Of a stretch of DNA of 64,000 nucleotides, positions 42,633-52,171 are shown piece after piece. Each line of letters starts with the position of its first letter. Position 1 is the first letter of the stretch. The notes under the pieces were generated by a model. It was not told the DNA's origin and ran no database searches. It worked only from the letters and a program-made list of their open reading frames with translations. Source of the DNA: Clostridia bacterium (GTDB lineage Bacteria; Bacillota; Clostridia; Christensenellales; Aristaeellaceae); contig JAFYQB010000117.1 of NCBI GenBank assembly GCA_017547285.1, forward strand, positions 62,001 through 126,000, read 5' to 3'. The translations under genes and the position numbers were made by a program.

Positions 42633-43633
42633 GCGAAACTGCCATTCGAAACGTCATTGTATCGGATCGCGTCCGTCTGGCCCGCAACTATCACGACCTG
42701 CCTTTCTCCACTCAGAAAAGCCCTGAAAACGCACTTTTGTGTATCGCCCGCGCACGTGAAGCCATGGAAGCTCTGGAGCAGGAATACACTCTGTATCAGT
42801 TAAATGCCATGCCTCAGGTAGAACGCATGAAACTGGTGGAACGGCATCTTATCAGCCGTGACCTGCTCAAAAATGCAGACAGCGGCGCGGCTTTGATCCG
42901 AACGGATAAACACGTAAGCGTCATGGTCAACGAAGAGGATCACCTTCGCATTCAGGCTATCGGCGACGGGCTTTCTTTGCAGGATACGGCGAGGGAAGCG
43001 TTTGAAGCCGAGGAAGCGTTGGAGGATGTTTGTACATTCAGTTTTGATCCCCAGCTTGGCTACCTGACCTCCTGCCCCACCAACACAGGCACCGGTATGC
43101 GGGCTTCTCTGATGATGCACCTGCCAATGCTCACCCGTTATAAGCAGATGGGGAACGTCAACCAGTCCATTGCCAAACTTGGCCTGACCATTCGCGGAAT
43201 TTACGGTGAAGGCAGCGAGGCGCTGGGCGATCTGTATCAGGTCAGCAATCAGGTTACGCTGGGCCGCACGGAAGAAGAAATCATCGATGCTGTTACTGCA
43301 GTAGGAAAAAAGATGATCGATATGGAACAGGCACTCCGTCAGCGGGCCATGAAGGAAAAACATGCTGAATTGACGGACAACATTTGGCGCAGTTACGGTC
43401 TTCTGCGCTATGCCCGCCAAATGGATGAAAAGGAGTTTATGCAGCACTGGAGCAATCTGAGACTTGGGACAGTGCTGGAAATTTTGAAAACACCGCTTGC
43501 CTCGGTGGATGAACTGCTCACAGTAGCGCAGAGCGCACACGCCAAACGCTACGCGGAAAGTATGGGCGCAGAACTGACCGTTGATCAGGCCCGCAGCGCC
43601 ATGATCCGCACCACATTGCGACTGACCCCGTAA
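42629..43633 (+). CDS. mcsB: Protein-arginine kinase McsB
   Basis: Phosphorylates arginine residues to mark proteins for ClpCP. The 334-residue protein is of the phosphagen-kinase fold: VIVSDRVRLARNYHDLPF holds the ATP-binding SxRxRxxR signature, then MVNEEDHLRIQAI (acidic guanidine-binding NEEDH) and the CPTNTGTGMRAS loop with the conserved Cys. The C-terminal domain after 250 holds the phospho-arginine sensing part. Third gene of the CtsR operon. Confidence 0.97.
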   Translation: MSETAIRNVIVSDRVRLARNYHDLPFSTQKSPENALLCIARAREAMEALEQEYTLYQLNAMPQVERMKLVERHLISRDLLKNADSGAALIRTDKHVSVMVNEEDHLRIQAIGDGLSLQDTAREAFEAEEALEDVCTFSFDPQLGYLTSCPTNTGTGMRASLMMHLPMLTRYKQMGNVNQSIAKLGLTIRGIYGEGSEALGDLYQVSNQVTLGRTEEEIIDAVTAVGKKMIDMEQALRQRAMKEKHAELTDNIWRSYGLLRYARQMDEKEFMQHWSNLRLGTVLEILKTPLASVDELLTVAQSAHAKRYAESMGAELTVDQARSAMIRTTLRLTP

Positions 43634-43648
43634 GGAGGAATCCGTATC

Positions 43649-46132
43649 ATGCCCATTTTTGGACGTTTTACCCAGCGCGCTCAGCGCGCCATGGCCGCCG
43701 CCCAGCAGGCTGCCGTGAAACTTCATCAACCCTACGTAGGTACAGAACATTTGCTGCTGGGACTGCTCAAGGAGCCCGGCCCGGTCATTGCAAATGCATT
43801 GCCCGAAAATGTCACTTATGACACCGTTTTTGAGCAGGTGCGCAATCTGCTCGGCGAAGGCAATGTACAGAAGGCAGGCATGCTGGAACTTACGCCACGC
43901 AGCAAAAAAATTCTGGAAGGCAGTATTTTGGAAAGCCGCCGTTTGCATCACAGTTTTGTCAGTTCCGAGCATTTCTGGCTGGCTCTGCTTCACGAAGGCG
44001 AAGGCGTCGCAGTTACGCTGCTGCGCGGCATGGGCGTTGATGTTTCCGTCCTGCAAAACAGAATTCTGGAAAACATCAACAGCGCACAGTCTGATGCACA
44101 GGAAATGCCGAAAGCTTCTGGTGCTGAACCAGCCCAGCACAGTGAAAATGGCTATATTCTGGAAAAGTTCAGCCGCGATTTGACCAAAGCCGCACAGGAC
44201 GGCGAGTTGGATCCCGTGATAGGACGTGCCAACGAAATGGAACGCATCATCCAGATCATGAGCCGGCGCACCAAAAATAATCCAGTTCTGATCGGAGAGC
44301 CCGGCGTTGGCAAAAGTGCGGTTGTGGAAGGGCTCGCACAGTTGATCGTATCAGGTAAAGTTCCTGAAACGCTTACCGGCAAGCGGCTGCTCTCGCTGGA
44401 TCTGGGCAGCATGATCGCAGGCAGCAAGTACCGCGGCGAATTTGAAGAGCGTCTTAAGGACACCATCAAGGAAGTACAAAAGCAGGGCAACGTCATTCTG
44501 TTTATTGACGAATTCCATACGCTGATCGGCGCGGGCAAGGCAGAAGGCAGCATGGACGCTGCCAACATTCTGAAGCCTGCGCTGGCACGCGGCGAATTGC
44601 AGTGCATTGGTGCAACCACACTGGATGAATACCGCAAGAATATCGAAAAGGATGCTGCGCTGGAACGCCGTTTTCAGCCTGTCAAAGTTGGCGAACCCAC
44701 CCCGGAGGAGGCTCTGGCCATTCTCAAAGGTCTGCGCGACCGGTATGAAGCGCATCACAAGGTCAAAATCACCGATGAGGCTTTGGAAGCTGCCGTCAGT
44801 TTTTCTGACCGCTATATCAGCGACCGTTATCTGCCGGACAAGGCCATTGACCTGATGGATGAAGCCGCTTCCCGCGTACGCCTGAACAGTTTTACCGCTC
44901 CGCCTGATGTAAAAGAGCAGGAAGAACGCCTTAAAGCACTTCAAAACGAAAAGAAGGAAGCAATTGCGCATCAGGATTTTGAGTCCGCCGCTCGCCTGCG
45001 TGATGAAGAACGTCAGCTGCGCGAAGAAATCAGCCAGAAGCGCGCTGAGTGGGAACAGAGAAAGACGGTCAGCCATGAAGCCGTAACGGATGAGGATATT
45101 GCTCAGATCGTAGCAAGCTGGACGGGCGTACCTGTCAAAAAAATGACGGAAGATGAGAGTCAGCGTTTGCTGCACATGGAGGAGCTTCTCCATAAGCGTG
45201 TCGTTGGTCAGGAGGAAGCCATCAGCGCCGTCAGCCGTGCCCTGCGCCGCGCACGCGCCGGTTTGCAGGATCCCAAGCGTCCAATCGGATCGTTTATCTT
45301 CCTGGGGCCTACAGGCGTGGGCAAAACCGAGCTCTGCCGCGCGCTTGGCGAAGTCATGTTTGATGACGAGAATGCAGTTATCCGAATCGACATGAGTGAA
45401 TACATGGAGAAACACAGCGTCAGCCGTCTGGTTGGCAGCCCTCCTGGCTATGTAGGCTACGAGGAAGGCGGTCAGCTGACTCAGAAGGTGCGCAACAAGC
45501 CATACAGCGTAGTGCTGTTTGACGAAATTGAAAAAGCACATCCCGATGTCTTTAATATCCTGCTGCAGATTTTGGATGACGGACGATTGACAGACAGCAC
45601 AGGACGCGTGGTCAACTTCAAAAACACCATCATTGTCATGACCTCCAACGCCGGTGCAAGAAGCGTTAATACCAAGCGCTCCATGGGATTCGGCGGCAGT
45701 GTGGAAACAACACGGGATTACGAAGCCATGAAAGAACGTGTGATGGCAGAAGTCAAGGATATTTTCCGTCCTGAGTTCATTAACCGTATCGATGACCTGA
45801 TCGTTTTCCACGCGCTGGAACCGCAGGATATTGAGCAAATCACCGGCCTGATGCTTTGTAGCGTTGCCAAACGTTTGAACGAGCGAGGTATGTCGCTGCG
45901 CTATGACGAAGATGTGGTAAAGCTGCTTGCTACCGCCGGATACGATGCCAATTATGGTGCCCGTCCCTTGCGCAGAACCATTCAGCGCAGTGTAGAAGAT
46001 GCCTTGAGTGAAGAAATCATCGCCGGAAACGTAGCGTTGGGCGATGCGGTGGAACTGTATGTGAAGGATCAGAAAATCGCTTTCCGTAAAGAACAGACAG
46101 ACCAGACCGTTCTTCCCGAAACAACATTGTAA
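43649..46132 (+). CDS. clpC: ATP-dependent Clp protease ATP-binding subunit ClpC
   Basis: Hexameric unfoldase that feeds ClpP. The 827-residue protein has the double Clp-N repeat (1-145, [29 protein letters not shown]), AAA domain 1 with GEPGVGKSA and [12 protein letters not shown], the middle coiled coil with a UVR motif ([19 protein letters not shown]), and AAA domain 2 with GPTGVGKTE and [18 protein letters not shown]. Arginine-marked proteins delivered by McsB are its expected clients. A strong terminator follows 15 nt after the stop, closing the operon. Confidence 0.98.
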   Translation: MPIFGRFTQRAQRAMAAAQQAAVKLHQPYVGTEHLLLGLLKEPGPVIANALPENVTYDTVFEQVRNLLGEGNVQKAGMLELTPRSKKILEGSILESRRLHHSFVSSEHFWLALLHEGEGVAVTLLRGMGVDVSVLQNRILENINSAQSDAQEMPKASGAEPAQHSENGYILEKFSRDLTKAAQDGELDPVIGRANEMERIIQIMSRRTKNNPVLIGEPGVGKSAVVEGLAQLIVSGKVPETLTGKRLLSLDLGSMIAGSKYRGEFEERLKDTIKEVQKQGNVILFIDEFHTLIGAGKAEGSMDAANILKPALARGELQCIGATTLDEYRKNIEKDAALERRFQPVKVGEPTPEEALAILKGLRDRYEAHHKVKITDEALEAAVSFSDRYISDRYLPDKAIDLMDEAASRVRLNSFTAPPDVKEQEERLKALQNEKKEAIAHQDFESAARLRDEERQLREEISQKRAEWEQRKTVSHEAVTDEDIAQIVASWTGVPVKKMTEDESQRLLHMEELLHKRVVGQEEAISAVSRALRRARAGLQDPKRPIGSFIFLGPTGVGKTELCRALGEVMFDDENAVIRIDMSEYMEKHSVSRLVGSPPGYVGYEEGGQLTQKVRNKPYSVVLFDEIEKAHPDVFNILLQILDDGRLTDSTGRVVNFKNTIIVMTSNAGARSVNTKRSMGFGGSVETTRDYEAMKERVMAEVKDIFRPEFINRIDDLIVFHALEPQDIEQITGLMLCSVAKRLNERGMSLRYDEDVVKLLATAGYDANYGARPLRRTIQRSVEDALSEEIIAGNVALGDAVELYVKDQKIAFRKEQTDQTVLPETTL

Positions 46133-46147
46133 TTATTCCTCGCCCTG

Positions 46148-46179
46148 TTCCGGACAGCAAAAACTGTCCGGAATTTTTT
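46148..46179 (+). terminator. Intrinsic terminator of the ctsR operon
   Basis: TTCCGGACAG (46148-46157) pairs with CTGTCCGGAA (46164-46173) around CAAAAA, followed by TTTTTT. Confidence 0.92.
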
Positions 46180-46211
46180 GGCTTGTGAAAAAGTAAACCA
46201 CTTGCTGTGTA

Positions 46212-46239
46212 TTGATAAATTGCAGGAACATGGTATAAT
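46212..46239 (+). promoter_or_regulatory. Sigma-A promoter of the multi-FMN gene
   Basis: TTGATA (46212-46217), 16-nt spacer, perfect TATAAT (46234-46239), leaving a leader of about 85 nt. Confidence 0.75.
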
Positions 46240-46330
46240 AAAGTGTATGTGTCTGTGTGCAGTGCGCTGCATACAGTCAGGATTGTTCTCAAGCGTCTTC
46301 AGACGCAAAAACGAAGGAGGATTTCCCGTT

Positions 46331-48718
46331 ATGAAGAAGTTCTTTCGCGATCTGGTGCCGTTGGTTGGCATTTGTCTGGTGGCCGCTCTGCTGCTGGCTG
46401 TTTTCAACCTGATCACCGAAGGTCCGATTGCTGAGAATGCTCTCCGCGCAGCACAGGAGACCCGTACCCGTCTGTTGTCTGCAGCCGCCACCTTCGAGCA
46501 GGTAGAGCTTGACGAAGGCAGCGCTATGGACAGTTGCTATGAAGGTTTCGACGCCAATGGCGAAAGCGTTGGCTACGTTGTTGAAACGACTGTCGGCGGC
46601 TACGCTGGTGAAATTGTTGTAACCGTTGGTCTGGATGCCGATAATGTCATTACCGGTATCAATGTTGGCGGCGACAATTTCAGCGAAACTGCCGGCTTGG
46701 GCGCCAAGGCCAAGGAAGCCAGCTTCACTGACCAGTTTATCGGCGAAAGTGTTCCCCTGACCCTTGCCAAAGGTACCACCGGTCTGCAGGACGGCGTAAT
46801 TGACGCTATTTCCGGCGCTACCATTACCTCTACTGCGGTCAACGGCGGCGTCAACTCCGCCGGTAAGTTCGTCATGGATATGAGTGGCGAAGGCGCTTCT
46901 CCCAACACTGCCAGCGTACAGGGCTTTGCCGGTCCCGTTGCTGTTACCCTGTCTCTGGATGATGCCGGCGCGATCACCGAAATCACCATCGGCGACGCCT
47001 TCTTCAATGAAACCCCCGGCTACGGTGCGGGCGCTCTGGAAGAATCTTTCCAGGCTCAGTTCATTGGCAAGGTTCCTCCGCTCACTTTGGCTGATATCGA
47101 CCAGATTGCCGGCGCCACCATCACCTCCAACGCTGTTGTGAATGCTGTTAACCAGGTGCAGGCTCAGCTGAGCGGTGCTGCTCCCGTTTCTGCCCCCGCT
47201 GAAGAAATTGCTCCTGTGCCCGCTGCTGGTGAGAACGCCAAGACGGGTTCTGCTCAAGGCTTTGCCGGTCCTGTGGCAGTTGCTGTTGATATGGATGATA
47301 ACGGCGCGATTACTGCCATCACCATTGGCGATGCTTCCTTCGCTGAGACTGCCGGTTTCGGTGCCAAGGCTCAGGACGACGCTTTCAAGACCCAGTTCAT
47401 TGGCAAGACTCTGCCTCTGACTATGGATGACATTGATGCCATTACTGGCGCTACCATTACCAGCAAGGCTGTTGTGGAAGCCCTGAACGCCGCTGGCGGT
47501 TTTGCTGCTGAGACCCCCGCTGAAACGGTTGCTGTACCCGCTGCCAGCGCCGATGCCAAGAAGGCTTCCGCCAAGGGCTTCGCCGGCAATGTAGCAGTGG
47601 CTGTTGATCTGGATGCCAACAACGCTATTACAGCTATCACCATCGGCGATGACAGCTTTGCTGAAACTGCCGGCTTTGGCGCCAAGGCTCTGGAAGATGC
47701 CTTCAAGGCTCAGTTCATCGGCAAGACGCTGCCTCTGACTGCTGCTGATATCGATGGCATTGCCGGCGCTACCATTACCACCAACGCGGTCGTAGAGGCT
47801 CTGAATGCTACTGTAACCACTACCGAAGCACCCGCTGAAGAAGCTGCTCCTGCTGCCGCTGTAGAAGGTGAAGTATTCAACGCTTCTGCTCAGGGCTTCG
47901 CCGGCCCCGTGGCTGTGGAAGTGACTGTGGCCGATGGCAAAATTGCCGCTATCAAGATCGGTGATGCTCAGTTTGCTGAGACTCCCGGTTTCGGCGCCAA
48001 GGCTCTGGAAGAGGATTTCCAGAAGCAGTTTATTGGAAAGTCTCTGCCTCTGACTTCTGCTGATATCGATGGCATTGCCGGTGCTACCATTACCACCAAC
48101 GCTGTGATCGAAGCTCTGAATGCTGCTGCTCCCGCTGCTGCCGAAGAAGCTGCCACTGGCACCGTTTATACCGCTTCTGCTCAGGGCTTCGCCGGCCCCG
48201 TTGCTGTAGAAGTAACTCTGGATGATGCGAATGTAATCACCGCTGTCAAGATTGGCGATGACCAGTTTGCAGAAACGCCCGGTTTTGGTGCCAGCGCTCT
48301 GGAAGACTCCTTCCAGAATCAGTTCATTGGCAAGTCTCTGCCTTTGACTGCTGGTGATATCGACGGCATTGCCGGTGCTACCATCACCACCAACGCTGTG
48401 ATCGAAGCTCTGAATGCTGCTGTTCCTGCCGCAGAGGAAACTGCCGGTGAAACTGTCAAGAATGGTTCCGCTCAGGGTTTTGCCGGTCCTGTGGCTGTAG
48501 AAGTGACTGTTGACGCTTCGAACACCATTTCCGCCATTAAGATTGGCAACGATCAATTCGCCGAAACCGCTGGTTTTGGCGCAAAGGCTCTGGAAGAGGA
48601 TTTCCAGAAACAGTTCATTGGCAAGACTCTCCCCCTCACCGTTGCTGATATCGATGCTATCGCTGGCGCGACCATCACCACCAACGCTGTGATCGAGGCT
48701 CTCAACGCTGCGGAATAA
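46331..48718 (+). CDS. Membrane-anchored protein with seven tandem FMN-binding domains
   Basis: Probable extracytosolic electron carrier with several covalently bound flavins. In 795 residues the N-terminus (FFRDLVPLVGICLVAALLLAV, 5-30) is an RnfG-like membrane anchor. Seven FMN-binding domains follow, beginning near residues 90, 198, 310, 416, 522, 619 and 716. Each ends in a D-x-I-[S/A/T]-GAT-IT motif; the candidate flavin-acceptor threonines are T164, T263, T375, T481, T586, T684 and T781. Domains 2-7 start with GFAG and are joined by Ala/Glu/Pro-rich linkers. Five copies read AGAT rather than the usual S/T-GAT. The other Rnf subunits are absent here. AAGGAGG lies before the ATG; the flavin transferase ApbE is encoded next. 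Confidence 0.85.
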   Translation: MKKFFRDLVPLVGICLVAALLLAVFNLITEGPIAENALRAAQETRTRLLSAAATFEQVELDEGSAMDSCYEGFDANGESVGYVVETTVGGYAGEIVVTVGLDADNVITGINVGGDNFSETAGLGAKAKEASFTDQFIGESVPLTLAKGTTGLQDGVIDAISGATITSTAVNGGVNSAGKFVMDMSGEGASPNTASVQGFAGPVAVTLSLDDAGAITEITIGDAFFNETPGYGAGALEESFQAQFIGKVPPLTLADIDQIAGATITSNAVVNAVNQVQAQLSGAAPVSAPAEEIAPVPAAGENAKTGSAQGFAGPVAVAVDMDDNGAITAITIGDASFAETAGFGAKAQDDAFKTQFIGKTLPLTMDDIDAITGATITSKAVVEALNAAGGFAAETPAETVAVPAASADAKKASAKGFAGNVAVAVDLDANNAITAITIGDDSFAETAGFGAKALEDAFKAQFIGKTLPLTAADIDGIAGATITTNAVVEALNATVTTTEAPAEEAAPAAAVEGEVFNASAQGFAGPVAVEVTVADGKIAAIKIGDAQFAETPGFGAKALEEDFQKQFIGKSLPLTSADIDGIAGATITTNAVIEALNAAAPAAAEEAATGTVYTASAQGFAGPVAVEVTLDDANVITAVKIGDDQFAETPGFGASALEDSFQNQFIGKSLPLTAGDIDGIAGATITTNAVIEALNAAVPAAEETAGETVKNGSAQGFAGPVAVEVTVDASNTISAIKIGNDQFAETAGFGAKALEEDFQKQFIGKTLPLTVADIDAIAGATITTNAVIEALNAAE
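46922..48715 (+). repeat. Six in-frame tandem repeats inside the multi-FMN gene
   Basis: Units begin at 46922, 47258, 47576, 47894, 48185 and 48476, with spacings of 336, 318, 318, 291 and 291 nt. Later units are more alike than earlier ones, suggesting growth by duplication at the 3' end. The first, more diverged FMN domain lies before them. Confidence 0.85.
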
Positions 48719-48732
48719 ACAATTCCTTTCAG

Positions 48733-48764
48733 AAGGGACGGCTCGTCGAGTCCGTCCCTTTTTT
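48733..48764 (+). terminator. Terminator between the multi-FMN gene and apbE
   Basis: AAGGGACGG (48733-48741) pairs with CCGTCCCTT (48752-48760), followed by TTTT. It would lower apbE expression relative to the carrier, with apbE read by read-through; no separate apbE promoter was recognised. Confidence 0.8.
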
Positions 48765-48788
48765 CAAATTGATTTCGAGGTGAAGACC

Positions 48789-49814
48789 ATGAAACGCTGT
48801 TTTCTGGCTGTATGCCTGGTTCTGATGCTGGTTGTATCTTCTTCATGCGCGCAACAGGTTACCTATGAAAAACATCAGCATTACTTTTTTGGCACGTTCG
48901 ACACCATTATCACATTGATTGCTTACACCCAGAATACGGATGACTTTCAGAGCTACGCCAAGCTGACTGAGTCTGAGATGTACCGATATCATCAAATTTT
49001 TGACCAATATAATGGTTACAACGACGTCCGCAATCTATATGCCCTGAATCAGAACGCCGCTTCCGCACCGTATGCTGTTGAACCGGAACTGCTTGCCCTT
49101 TTGAAACAGATTCAGGAATGGCAATCTCTTTACAGTACAAAGACAAATCCTGCCATGGGCAGCGTGCTGCGCCTTTGGCACAATGCCAGAACGGCGGGCG
49201 ACTATATTCCAGACACAGAGGCTCTTGCAGCCGCAGCCAAGCATATGAATTTTGATGATGTTGTGATTGATGAAACTGCTGGTACTGTCTATTACGCGGA
49301 TCCTGATCTGCGAATTGATCTTGGCGCGGTGGCCAAAGGTTATGCAGCCCAGCAAGTGGCCAATCAGCTGCGCAAGGCTGGTCTGGATTCCTTTATTCTG
49401 AATGCCGGCGGCAACGTGGTTTGCGGCGATGCTCCGCGTGACGGTCGTACACAGTGGACTGTGGCCGTGGAGGATGTGGATGGCGTTACCACTCGTCTTA
49501 AGTTAGGTCTGAAGAATTTGAGCATCGTAACCAGCGGCGATTATCAGCGGTATTTTGAAGTCGATGGTAAGCGTTATCATCATCTGATTGATCCCGCCAC
49601 GCTGCATCCGGCGGAATATATGCGTGCCGTCAGCATTATTCACCCCGATTCCGGCCTTGCAGATTTTCTCTCTACTGCTGCCTTCCTGCTCCCCTATGAA
49701 GAAAGTCGTGCACTGATTGAATCTGTCTCCGATGCCGAAGCCACCTGGCTGCTTTCCGATGGCAGTGAATACTGCACAGATGGTTTTCAGAAACTGATGG
49801 ATCTTGTCAAATAG
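48789..49814 (+). CDS. apbE: ApbE family FAD:protein FMN transferase (lipoprotein)
   Basis: Transfers FMN from FAD to a threonine of FMN-binding domains outside the membrane. The 341-residue protein starts with a lipoprotein signal ending in VVSSSC (Cys20). ApbE motifs are FFGTFDTIITLIAY, the core DLGAVAKGYAAQQV, ILNAGGNVVCGD, SIVTSGDYQRYF and HHLIDPATLHPAE, which supplies metal and active-site residues. The ATG at 48789 fits GAGG about 8 nt upstream; the GTG at 48780 overlaps it. The neighbouring seven-domain protein is its obvious client. Confidence 0.95.
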   Translation: MKRCFLAVCLVLMLVVSSSCAQQVTYEKHQHYFFGTFDTIITLIAYTQNTDDFQSYAKLTESEMYRYHQIFDQYNGYNDVRNLYALNQNAASAPYAVEPELLALLKQIQEWQSLYSTKTNPAMGSVLRLWHNARTAGDYIPDTEALAAAAKHMNFDDVVIDETAGTVYYADPDLRIDLGAVAKGYAAQQVANQLRKAGLDSFILNAGGNVVCGDAPRDGRTQWTVAVEDVDGVTTRLKLGLKNLSIVTSGDYQRYFEVDGKRYHHLIDPATLHPAEYMRAVSIIHPDSGLADFLSTAAFLLPYEESRALIESVSDAEATWLLSDGSEYCTDGFQKLMDLVK

Positions 49815-49817
49815 GAC

Positions 49818-49846
49818 TTGTTGTTTGGTTTCAGGCATGTTATAAT
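49818..49846 (+). promoter_or_regulatory. Sigma-A promoter of the mrfA-mrfB unit
   Basis: TTGTTG (49818-49823), 17-nt spacer, perfect TATAAT (49841-49846). The -35 box overlaps the end region of apbE. Confidence 0.7.
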
Positions 49847-49853
49847 AGTGATA

Positions 49854-49865
49854 GAACAAACGTTC
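49854..49865 (+). promoter_or_regulatory. LexA/DinR (SOS) box
   Basis: GAAC-AAAC-GTTC is a perfect GAAC-N4-GTTC core of the Bacillus-type SOS box, within A and G flanks. It covers the expected start of transcription 8 nt after the -10 box, a repressing position. Confidence 0.8.
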
Positions 49866-49900
49866 GCTTTTGAATTTCCTGTAACACAGGAGGCGTTTAC

Positions 49901-52171
49901 ATGAATGTAGATCAGCTGATTGGCCGTTTGAAAACGGATCAATCCTTTATGGAATGCGTAACCGAATGGCGCACATTGCCTGCAACCGAAGGGCATTATT
50001 TACCGCTGCCTGAAAATATGGATGAGCGTCTCAAACAGGTTTTGCGTTCTCGCGGCATTCATACGCTCTATACTCATCAGGCGGAGTGCTATCAACTAGC
50101 ACAGGCAAAGAAAGATTTTGTGGTGGTAACACCTACCGCCAGCGGTAAAACCTTGTGCTACAATTTGCCTGTTGTATCCACTATTCTGGAAAACGAGGAT
50201 GCGAGAGCACTCTATCTGTTCCCTACTAAGGCTTTGTCTGCAGATCAGGTAAGCGGCCTTTATGAGATGATCGAAGCATTGGGTGTGAACATCAAGACCT
50301 ATACCTACGACGGAGATACACAGGGTGCAGCCCGCAAGGCAATTCGTCAGGCGGGCCATATTGTGGTAACCAATCCCGATATGCTGCACGCCAACATTCT
50401 GCCCCACCACACCAAGTGGGTCAAACTGTTTGAAAATCTTAAGTATATCGTGATCGATGAAATTCACACTTACCGAGGCGTTTTCGGCAGCCATCTGGCG
50501 AATGTACTTCGGCGGCTGCTCCGACTGTGTGCTTTTTATGGCAGCCACCCCCAATTCATCCTGTGCAGCGCAACCATTGCCAATCCTGTAGAACTGGCGC
50601 AGCAGCTGACCGGCCGCCCGATTGAAGCTGTAACCAATAACGGCGCCCCTACCGGAGAACGTCATTTCGTGTTCTACAATCCGCCTGTGGTCAATCGTCA
50701 GCTTGGCATTCGTCGTGGTGTTGTGAATGAGGTCAAGCGCATTGGCGAAAATCTGCTGCGCAATGAAATCCCCACTATTGTATTTGCCAAAAGCCGCTTG
50801 CAGGTAGAAGTCATCACACGGCATTTTAAAGAATGTGTTCGCAACGCCTATGGTTTTACAGACCGCGTGCGCGGCTACCGCGGCGGCTATCTCCCTAGCG
50901 AACGCCGCGACATCGAACGTGGACTTCGTGATGGTCATGTTGATATGGTTGTATCAACAAACGCCCTGGAACTGGGTATTGATATCGGTTCCCTGACCGC
51001 CTGTATCCTGTGCGGCTATCCAGGCACCATCGCCAGCACATGGCAGCAGGCTGGCCGCGCCGGTCGTCGCAAAGATACTGCTTTAACCATCATGGTCGCT
51101 TCTTCTGCCCCATTGGATCAATATATCATTCAGAACCCGGATTACTTCTTTCAAGCTTCTCCCGAAAATGCACTGGTACAGCCCAACAATCTGTATATTC
51201 TCCTCTCCCATATCAAATGCAGTGCGTACGAACTTCCGTTTGACGAAAACGAACAATTTGGCGATGTAACTGATACTTCGCAGTTTCTGGAATATCTGTC
51301 CGAAAACAACATTCTGCGCCATCTCGATGGCAAGTATTACTGGATGGAAGAAGAACTGCCGTCCGGCGAAATCAGCCTGCGAAGCGCAAAAACAGAAAAC
51401 TTTGTTATTATCGACATTACCAATCCTGCTCATCACCGTGTGATCGGCGAAATGGATCGTTATACTGTTCCTATGCTTTTGCACGAAAATGCTATTTACA
51501 TGCACGATGCGCGCATGTATCAGGTGGAACAGCTTGATATGGACACCTGCAAAGCCTATATCAAAGCGGTGGATACCGATTACTACACCGACGCAGATTT
51601 AAACGTCAGCCTGCACATTCTGGATGATTTGGAAGAAAAACAGCTTCCGTGCGGCGCAGGCTTGACGCTTGGCGAACTTCGGGTAAGCACCATCGTGAAA
51701 ATGTTCAAAAAATTCAAACTGGACACTCACGAAACCGTGGGATTCGGCGAAGTGCGTCTCCCCCAGACCGATCTGCATACCGTTGGTATGTGGTGGACGA
51801 TGCCCGACAGCATCAGTCAGCGCTATTCCAACGATGACATACAGGGTGCACTTCTTGGCATTGCCAATCTGCTTTCCATCGTTTCGCCGCTGTACCTGAT
51901 GTGTGCTCCGCGCGACATCAACGTCGTCTATCAGGTCAAGGCGCCGATTACAGACAAACCCACGATTTTCCTGTATGATGCCTATCCGGGCGGTATTGGT
52001 TTAAGTGAAAAAGCGTATCAGATGCAGGAGTTGCTGCTGGAACATGCTTTGCAGATCGCTGTGGGCTGCAGTTGCGAATTCGGCTGTCCCAGCTGTGTAG
52101 GACCGTTGATCGAAGTAGGAGAACAGGGTAAGGCCGATGCCATCGCGCTGCTGAAGGAGCTGCTGAACTGA
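49901..52171 (+). CDS. mrfA: DEAD/DEAH-box helicase MrfA (YprA-like)
   Basis: DNA helicase of the mitomycin-damage repair pair MrfA-MrfB. In 756 residues it carries helicase motif I TPTASGKTLCYNLP (about 77), motif II VIDEIHTYRG (about 186), SATIAN, LELGIDIGSLTACI and QQAGRAGRRKD (motif VI). A DUF1998-type C-terminus closes with a four-Cys cluster, CSCEFGCPSC, as in YprA. The N-terminus has the family QAECYQLA Q-motif. Its stop shares one base with the mrfB start (TGATG). The LexA box upstream suggests induction by DNA damage. Confidence 0.92.
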   Translation: MNVDQLIGRLKTDQSFMECVTEWRTLPATEGHYLPLPENMDERLKQVLRSRGIHTLYTHQAECYQLAQAKKDFVVVTPTASGKTLCYNLPVVSTILENEDARALYLFPTKALSADQVSGLYEMIEALGVNIKTYTYDGDTQGAARKAIRQAGHIVVTNPDMLHANILPHHTKWVKLFENLKYIVIDEIHTYRGVFGSHLANVLRRLLRLCAFYGSHPQFILCSATIANPVELAQQLTGRPIEAVTNNGAPTGERHFVFYNPPVVNRQLGIRRGVVNEVKRIGENLLRNEIPTIVFAKSRLQVEVITRHFKECVRNAYGFTDRVRGYRGGYLPSERRDIERGLRDGHVDMVVSTNALELGIDIGSLTACILCGYPGTIASTWQQAGRAGRRKDTALTIMVASSAPLDQYIIQNPDYFFQASPENALVQPNNLYILLSHIKCSAYELPFDENEQFGDVTDTSQFLEYLSENNILRHLDGKYYWMEEELPSGEISLRSAKTENFVIIDITNPAHHRVIGEMDRYTVPMLLHENAIYMHDARMYQVEQLDMDTCKAYIKAVDTDYYTDADLNVSLHILDDLEEKQLPCGAGLTLGELRVSTIVKMFKKFKLDTHETVGFGEVRLPQTDLHTVGMWWTMPDSISQRYSNDDIQGALLGIANLLSIVSPLYLMCAPRDINVVYQVKAPITDKPTIFLYDAYPGGIGLSEKAYQMQELLLEHALQIAVGCSCEFGCPSCVGPLIEVGEQGKADAIALLKELLN

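Noticed and set aside
46289-48556. 755-residue minus-strand open frame opposite the multi-FMN gene
   Set aside because: Ser/Gly-rich mirror of the repeat units; no ribosome site, and the plus strand has full domain support.
46922-48715. Regular direct repeats that might be a CRISPR array
   Set aside because: Unit length is about 290-336 nt, all in frame with coding sense, and spacers are linkers of the same protein.
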